Source: JACJWR01 sp964556255
Lineage (GTDB): Bacteria; Actinomycetota; Actinomycetes; S36-B12; UBA10799
Reading direction: 5' to 3'
DNA length: 26,275 bases
Assembly (NCBI GenBank): GCA_964556255.1
Contig: CAZKVQ010000042.1
Span: 1 to 26,275 of the forward strand
The position numbers and the translations under genes were made by a program. A model generated the notes under the pieces. That model did no database searches, was not told the origin of the DNA, and saw nothing but the letters and a program-made list of their open reading frames with translations. Shown here in pieces: positions 22,156 to 26,275 of this stretch; within the stretch, counting starts at the first letter, position 1; every line of letters begins with the position of its first letter.

Positions 22156-23574
22156 TCACTGATCCCCAACCCTCTCGGCAGCTTCAAGCAGCGCCTGCCA
22201 GACCTCTGCCAGATCCTCCCGAGTCATCTCCCAATTGCAGAAAGCCGCGCGCACAGCCGGGCGATCTTCCAGCACGGTAGGTGTGGCGAACACCCGCCCA
22301 CCATCGCGCGCGGCGGCCACGAAGGCGGCAACCTGCTCCTGGCTGGTCCAACCGACCAGCGTGAAGCACACGACGTTGAGCCGGACCTCGGCCAACAACT
22401 CGAACTGGGAGGAGCTGTCGATGAGCTCCCCAAGTTCACGTGCAAGCCCGCAGTCGCGTTCGACGATCTCTCGGTACCCTTCGGCACCGTAGGCAAGCAA
22501 CGTGCACAGCACCGGAAGGGCTCGCCAGCGATGGGAGTTCTCCGGAACCATGTCGATCGGCGAGGTCGGGGCATCCCGACCTCCCAGATATGCCGCCGAG
22601 TTTGCGAACACCTCGGTCTGAAGCTCCGGATACCGGGTGAAGACGAGGGCGCTGTCGTAGGGAACGTTCAACCACTTGTGCAGGTCCACGCACAGCGAGT
22701 CGGCGGCAGTCCAGCCATCGAGTTGGTCTGCCAATCCCGGTGAAACGGCGGCGAATCCACCGAAGGCCGCATCCACGTGAAGCCAGAAGTCGAACTCCTG
22801 CTTGAGTTGGACGATCCCACGCACATCGTCAAAGTCCCCGGTGTTGACCGTGCCGGCATTCGCCACCACGATGACGGGTTCTGCCGCCCGCTCGAGTGCA
22901 GCCGCCAAGCCGTCCAGCTCGATCGCCTCCCGGCCCGGGACCGTGGGGAGCCGAACCACGTTCGATCGACCGAAACCGAGCATGGCGGACGCCTTGGCGA
23001 TGCTGGAGTGCGCTGCGCCGCTGAGGATCTGGGCACCCGGTACGACGGCTGTTCCTGATGCAGCCACATCGACACCCTTCTGATGCCCGATCCATTGCCG
23101 ACCCAAAGCCAATCCGACGAAGTTCGACATCGTGGCACCGGTGACATAGGAGCCATGCAGGTCACTAGGGAGGTCCAGGAGCTCCCGAACCATCGCCGCC
23201 GTCTGCTGCTCGATGGCGAGCGGCACGGCACCATCCAGACTGGAGATCGGGTTCTGATCGACCAGCGTTGTCAGCCAGTCTCCGATCATGGCTGCCGGGG
23301 TAGCTCCCCCCGTGACGAAACCGAGGTAGCGCGGTCCTCCCACCACCGGCAGGTTCGGGACGACCCGATTCAGTACCTGCTCGAGGGCAGCGGCAGCGCC
23401 TATCCCCTGCCGTGGCAGTGTGAAGTCGCCCGCCCGTGACGGATCGGAGGTCGAGACAACGCGGGACCGCGGGCGCGACTCGCGCTCAGTCGCTGCCGCG
23501 GTGGCCACGTCGGCGAGGAGTTCCGGCAGGAGAATTCGATCAACGTTCAACTGTTGGTACATCTGGTGGGCCAT
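22156..23574 (-). CDS. PLP-dependent group II amino-acid decarboxylase family protein
   Basis: The 472-residue protein is a full-length fold-type-I decarboxylase. Motifs in order are VGGPRYLGFVTGG (substrate region, near residues 76-88), GSYVTGATMSNFVGLALGR (phosphate and ring contacts, near 142), SGAAHSSIAKA with the ring-stacking His, NAGTVNTGDFDD, HVDAAFGGFA with the PLP-N1 Asp, and DLHKWLN with Lys300 forming the Schiff base. It belongs with aromatic-amino-acid, glutamate and diaminobutyrate decarboxylases; the exact substrate cannot be assigned. Some relatives are aldehyde synthases. The ATG has only a weak GGTGGG upstream; ATG at residue 5 is an alternative. It is divergent from the secreted protease across about 110 bp. 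Confidence 0.88.
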   Translation of the reverse strand: MAHQMYQQLNVDRILLPELLADVATAAATERESRPRSRVVSTSDPSRAGDFTLPRQGIGAAAALEQVLNRVVPNLPVVGGPRYLGFVTGGATPAAMIGDWLTTLVDQNPISSLDGAVPLAIEQQTAAMVRELLDLPSDLHGSYVTGATMSNFVGLALGRQWIGHQKGVDVAASGTAVVPGAQILSGAAHSSIAKASAMLGFGRSNVVRLPTVPGREAIELDGLAAALERAAEPVIVVANAGTVNTGDFDDVRGIVQLKQEFDFWLHVDAAFGGFAAVSPGLADQLDGWTAADSLCVDLHKWLNVPYDSALVFTRYPELQTEVFANSAAYLGGRDAPTSPIDMVPENSHRWRALPVLCTLLAYGAEGYREIVERDCGLARELGELIDSSSQFELLAEVRLNVVCFTLVGWTSQEQVAAFVAAARDGGRVFATPTVLEDRPAVRAAFCNWEMTREDLAEVWQALLEAAERVGDQ

Positions 23575-23671
23575 ATCTTTGATCCCACCACATATGCGTC
23601 TTTCCAGGTGGCGGGCCGGGCTTTGTCGTGCTCGTATTGGGAAGGGTGTGGGATTGGCGGGCGCCGTGACT

Positions 23672-23677
23672 TACGCT
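23672..23677 (+). promoter_or_regulatory. -10 box, leaderless-type promoter of the protease gene
   Basis: TACGCT is followed by 6 nt and GTG 23684, which selects this GTG over the one at 23681. No ribosome site is visible before either. Confidence 0.45.
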
Positions 23678-23683
23678 TAGGTG

Positions 23684-24847
23684 GTGAGAGGGTCCCGCCT
23701 GGCGTTGCGAGCGGGTTCGCTGGCGACGGCGGGCCTGCTCGGAATGGCGTCGCTCGTGACTCTCGGTAGGACCTCGCAGGCCACCACCCCGGCACCCAGC
23801 CCGAGTCCGACCCCCGGATCAGTCGGGGTGCAGGTCGTTGGTGGCACTGAGGCGCGGACGTCCCAGACTCCCTTCTTCGTACAACTCTCCCTAGCCGTGA
23901 ACATCGACGGCAATGAGGCCGAACTCTCGTGCGGCGGGACCCTGATTGACCCGTCGTGGGTCGTGACGGCTGCGCACTGCGTGAAGCCAAGCAGGACGAG
24001 CGTGGTTCACCCGGCGCAGAGCCGCGCTTGGCGGAACCCAGCAACCTCCCAGGCGGGCGCAGGCGTGGGGATCACGCGGGTGGCGGTCCATCCGGAATGG
24101 AACCCTGACACCGTCAGCAACGACGTGGCCCTGGTGCGATTGGCAACACCGCAGCCGACCTCCGCGGTACTCGCGATCAACACCAACGGGGCGGTCCCCG
24201 CACCCTTCGCCCAGTTGCGTGCCTATGGCTTCGGTCGCACGGTGGACAGCGAGTGGAACGGCGGCAGCGACCGCCTGCGCCAAGTGGACATCATCAACAT
24301 GTCGACGACCGCCGCCCGCGCAACCTGCGGCCAGTACCCCAGCAGCGACTTCCGAAGTTCGCAGTCGATCTGTGCTGGCGTTCCCTCGGGCGGACGTGAC
24401 ACCTGTCAGGGCGACTCCGGTGGGCCACTCGTGGCCACTGTTGCGGGCAGACGGTTCCTGGTCGGCGTGGTCAGCACCGGACAGGGCTGCGCCTTGGCCG
24501 GCTACCCGGGGATCTACACCCGCGTCTCGCGCTATGCCACCTGGTTGCGCGGCACCATCCACCCTGCCTACATCTCTTCACACCCCTCCTGCACCGTCTG
24601 CCATGTGACACCCTCCAGACCGATGACGCTCCTGCTGGTGAACCGGGGCGAGGCTGTGGGCGGCTGGCGGGTCACCGCCCCGCTGTCCTGGGTCTCGGTG
24701 AGCCCGTCGACCACGGGCAGGCTGGCGGGTGGCAAGTGGACCAGGCTCACGATCACGCCTCGGCTGACCAAGAAGGGCGTCATTACGGTGACGGTGGAAC
24801 GTGCTGGCGGCCGAACCCACACGATCACGCTGCTGGTGAACCAGTAG
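23684..24847 (+). CDS. Secreted trypsin-like serine protease (S1) with C-terminal extension
   Basis: The 387-residue protein has a signal peptide (Arg-rich n-region, hydrophobic residues 8-28), then a Pro/Ser linker and a propeptide ending before VVGGTEA, the trypsin-type mature N-terminus. The catalytic triad is His98 (TAAHC), Asp147 (NDVALVRL) and Ser245 (GDSGGPL). The residue six before the Ser is Asp (DTCQGDSGG), predicting cleavage after Arg or Lys. The protease domain ends near residue 290. A short SCTVCHVTP segment follows, which contains a CxxCH pattern, then an 80-residue beta-type domain (LLLVNRGEAVGGW to the end) resembling bacterial Ig/BACON-like modules. GTG 23684 is chosen from the TACGCT spacing. 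A hairpin at 24852 follows the stop. Confidence 0.9.
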   Translation: MRGSRLALRAGSLATAGLLGMASLVTLGRTSQATTPAPSPSPTPGSVGVQVVGGTEARTSQTPFFVQLSLAVNIDGNEAELSCGGTLIDPSWVVTAAHCVKPSRTSVVHPAQSRAWRNPATSQAGAGVGITRVAVHPEWNPDTVSNDVALVRLATPQPTSAVLAINTNGAVPAPFAQLRAYGFGRTVDSEWNGGSDRLRQVDIINMSTTAARATCGQYPSSDFRSSQSICAGVPSGGRDTCQGDSGGPLVATVAGRRFLVGVVSTGQGCALAGYPGIYTRVSRYATWLRGTIHPAYISSHPSCTVCHVTPSRPMTLLLVNRGEAVGGWRVTAPLSWVSVSPSTTGRLAGGKWTRLTITPRLTKKGVITVTVERAGGRTHTITLLVNQ

Positions 24848-24851
24848 CCCT

Positions 24852-24874
24852 GTCGGCGTGCCATAGGCGCCGAC
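24852..24874 (+). terminator. Hairpin terminator after the protease gene
   Basis: GTCGGCG (24852-24858) pairs perfectly with CGCCGAC (24868-24874), 7 bp with a 9-nt loop, 4 bp after the stop. No T-tract is present. Confidence 0.55.
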
Positions 24875-24885
24875 GCGGCTTGGTT

Positions 24886-24939
24886 AAGGGCGCGGCGTTG
24901 CCAAGCACGCCGGCGCTGTTGGCCGAAGGGCGCGGCGTT
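24886..24939. repeat. 14-bp direct repeat, 40-bp period
   Basis: AAGGGCGCGGCGTT occurs at 24886-24899 and again at 24926-24939. The second copy runs into the tadA stop codon. The gap between protease and tadA is otherwise without a gene. Confidence 0.5.
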
Positions 24940-25414
24940 ACTGGCGTCGCTGACGCTGCTCGGCGAAGAAGTCAGCAAGCATCTGCGAACTCTCGTCCGC
25001 GAGCACCAGCGGCACCACTTCCACCCGGTGGTTCAGCCTCGTATCACGCACGACATCCCACAGGCTCCCCACTGCCCCCGCCTTCTCGTCAACAGCGCCG
25101 TACACGAGCCGCTGCACCCGGGCGGCGACCAGGGCACCGGCGCACATGGTGCACGGTTCCAGGGTGACCACAAGGGTGCAGCCGGCCAACCGCCAGCCAT
25201 CACCGTGTACCGAGGCGGCGGCCCGCAGGGCGAGGATCTCCGCGTGGGCAGTGGGGTCGCCATCGGCTTCGCGGCGGTTGGTCGCCGAGGCCAACTCCCG
25301 ACCGTCGGCATCGAGCACCAAGGCAGCAACCGGTACGTCGCCGGTCTGCGTGGCGCGCCGGGCAGCGGTCAGGGCGCGCCGCATCGAGGCCTCATCGGCG
25401 GGGTTGATCCGCAC
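24938..25414 (-). CDS. tadA: tRNA adenosine(34) deaminase
   Basis: The 158-residue zinc deaminase has HAE (H57, E59 in PTAHAEILAL) and PCxxC (C88, C91 in LEPCTMCAGAL), followed by the DEKAGAVGSLWDVVRD and LNHRVEV segments diagnostic of TadA. It converts A34 of tRNA-Arg(ACG) to inosine so that one tRNA reads several Arg codons, an essential step in most bacteria. The frame is open to 25519, but that part overlaps the upstream gene. GTG 25414, 8 bp after the upstream stop, gives the usual family length. No clear ribosome site precedes it, so translation is probably coupled to the neighbour. Confidence 0.92.
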   Translation of the reverse strand: MRINPADEASMRRALTAARRATQTGDVPVAALVLDADGRELASATNRREADGDPTAHAEILALRAAASVHGDGWRLAGCTLVVTLEPCTMCAGALVAARVQRLVYGAVDEKAGAVGSLWDVVRDTRLNHRVEVVPLVLADESSQMLADFFAEQRQRRQ

Positions 25415-25422
25415 CGGGGGAC

Positions 25423-25908
25423 TCAGTTCTCGAAGAGCGCGTCGAACTGATCGCCGAAGTGGAGTTGCTTGGCAACGGCGGCCAGCACCTCGTCGGGATA
25501 CTTGTCGCCGTCCTGGCACAGCAGTGAGAGTTCCGCGGCCGGCAGCCCGAGATCCGCCAGCAGGCCCAGATCTCCGGCCGGTTCGAATTCCTCGACATCC
25601 TCGTCATCGGGCAGCTCCAGCCCCAACTCGTCAAGCGCCTCGGCGGCCAGCGGCCAGTCGTGGGCAGTCGCCGCGTCGCTGAGCAGCAATCTGCTCCCGG
25701 TTCCGTCTACCCGCAGGATGAGGAAGAAATCATCGGCGACACTCACCAGGGCGATGGCACCGGACTCGGCGGGAAGTGCCTGTAGCGATCGGGTGAGGCC
25801 GTCGATGGTTGTGCCGTCCCTGGCGGGCAACGCCTCGGCCCGCCACGTGCCTTCTTCCCGCCAAGCTGCCACTGCGAAATCGAGCGCCGCCGCGTCCATG
25901 GGTCGCAC
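25423..25908 (-). CDS. tRNA adenosine deaminase-associated protein
   Basis: The 161-residue protein matches the actinobacterial family found just upstream of tadA. An N-terminal part has LDFAVAAWREEGTWRAEALP and GAIALVSVADDFFLILRVDG. A middle segment is LLLSDAATAHDWPLAAEALD, then comes an acidic stretch (PDDEDVEEFEP), then AGDLGLLADLGLPAAELSLL and a C-terminal YPDEVLAAVAKQLHFGDQF. Its function is not established; the fixed position suggests a role with TadA. GTG 25908 is chosen because AGGAGG at 25916-25921 lies 7 nt upstream. ATG 25899 would be 16 nt from that site. The stop is 8 bp before tadA, in one operon. Confidence 0.85.
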   Translation of the reverse strand: MRPMDAAALDFAVAAWREEGTWRAEALPARDGTTIDGLTRSLQALPAESGAIALVSVADDFFLILRVDGTGSRLLLSDAATAHDWPLAAEALDELGLELPDDEDVEEFEPAGDLGLLADLGLPAAELSLLCQDGDKYPDEVLAAVAKQLHFGDQFDALFEN

Positions 25909-25915
25909 CACCGCT

Positions 25916-25921
25916 CCTCCT
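25916..25921 (-). promoter_or_regulatory. Shine-Dalgarno site selecting GTG 25908
   Basis: A perfect AGGAGG on the minus strand is 7 nt from GTG 25908, 4 nt from GTG 25911 and 16 nt from ATG 25899, so the GTG at 25908 is the most likely start. Confidence 0.55.
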
Positions 25922-25961
25922 GGGTCGTTCGCCGAGCCGGCGCGCAAGCGCCGGATTACCG

Positions 25962-26275
25962 CTACAGACCTTTGACTGCGCCGACGACCTTTGTCAAGGA
26001 GTCCTTCGCGTCACCGAACAGCAGCGTGGTCTTCGGGTCGTAGAGGAGCTCGTTCTCGATACCTGCGAACCCGGGACGCATTGACCGCTTCAGGAAGACG
26101 ACCTGGCCGGCGTCTCCCACGTTCAAGATGGGCATACCGTAGATCGGCGCCGACGGATCGCTCTTGGCCGCGGGATTGACCACGTCATTCGCCCCGACGA
26201 CCAGCACGACATCGGTGGATGCGAACTCGGGGTTGATCTCGTCCATTTCCTTCAGCTGCTCGTAGGGCACATTCG
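25962..26275 (-). CDS. pntB: NAD(P) transhydrogenase subunit beta, C-terminal part
   Basis: The last ~104 residues of PntB are present, and the gene continues beyond base 26275. The NADP(H)-binding domain III is recognisable from NVPYEQLKEMDEINPEFAS, DVVLVVGANDVVNPAAK, IYGMPILNVGDAGQVVFLKR and a C-terminal LLFGDAKDSLTKVV. Proton-translocating transhydrogenase uses the proton gradient to drive hydride transfer from NADH to NADP+, supplying NADPH; domain III projects into the cytosol. The gene ends 53 bp before the start of the tadA-associated gene on the same strand. Confidence 0.93.
   Translation of the reverse strand, partial: NVPYEQLKEMDEINPEFASTDVVLVVGANDVVNPAAKSDPSAPIYGMPILNVGDAGQVVFLKRSMRPGFAGIENELLYDPKTTLLFGDAKDSLTKVVGAVKGL

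Overview
The window is a 26.3-kb piece of a high-GC actinobacterial (Actinomycetota) chromosome. This rests on the high GC at third codon positions, the tadA neighbour found almost only in Actinobacteria, a DUF1707 protein, a KsdD-like FAD dehydrogenase, frequent GTG starts, and several leaderless-type promoters (a TAnnnT box 6-7 nt before the start codon). No rRNA, tRNA, CRISPR array, insertion sequence or phage gene was seen. Genes are dense: the longest gene-free stretch is about 190 bp, so no stretch over 300 bp is empty.

Left edge (1-4100). A broken asparagine-synthetase-like gene (-) runs off the window and carries two in-frame TGA codons. Divergent from it is a 1052-residue soluble protein with about seven PAS domains and a C-terminal diguanylate cyclase domain.

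Membrane region (4070-11060). It holds a RibD/DHFR-like reductase, a four-helix membrane protein, a DUF1707/LiaF-like protein, a TRIC-family channel, a small secreted protein, a tandem-fused TMEM175-family channel, and a two-pore-K+-channel-like protein with a degenerate filter whose stop overlaps the start of a zinc-free quinone-oxidoreductase-like MDR enzyme. Three unrelated cation-channel folds thus lie within about 4 kb.

Lipid and redox region (11056-20560). It holds a small secreted protein behind a TetR-type palindrome and fadH (2,4-dienoyl-CoA reductase). Next is a tightly overlapping (-) operon of a lipid-kinase-like protein, an alpha/beta hydrolase and a DHA2 MFS exporter. Divergent from that operon is a patatin-like protein whose nucleophile serine is a cysteine, followed by a large FAD-binding dehydrogenase. 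The combination suggests uptake, release, oxidation and export of acyl or steroid-like lipids.

Right part (20590-26275). It holds an orphan FetB-like permease, a Pro/Gly-rich single-pass membrane protein, a PLP-dependent decarboxylase, a secreted trypsin-like protease with a CxxCH motif, tadA with its actinobacterial partner gene, and the 3' end of pntB. Hairpin terminators separate most convergent pairs, and two of them overlap the 3' ends of coding regions.
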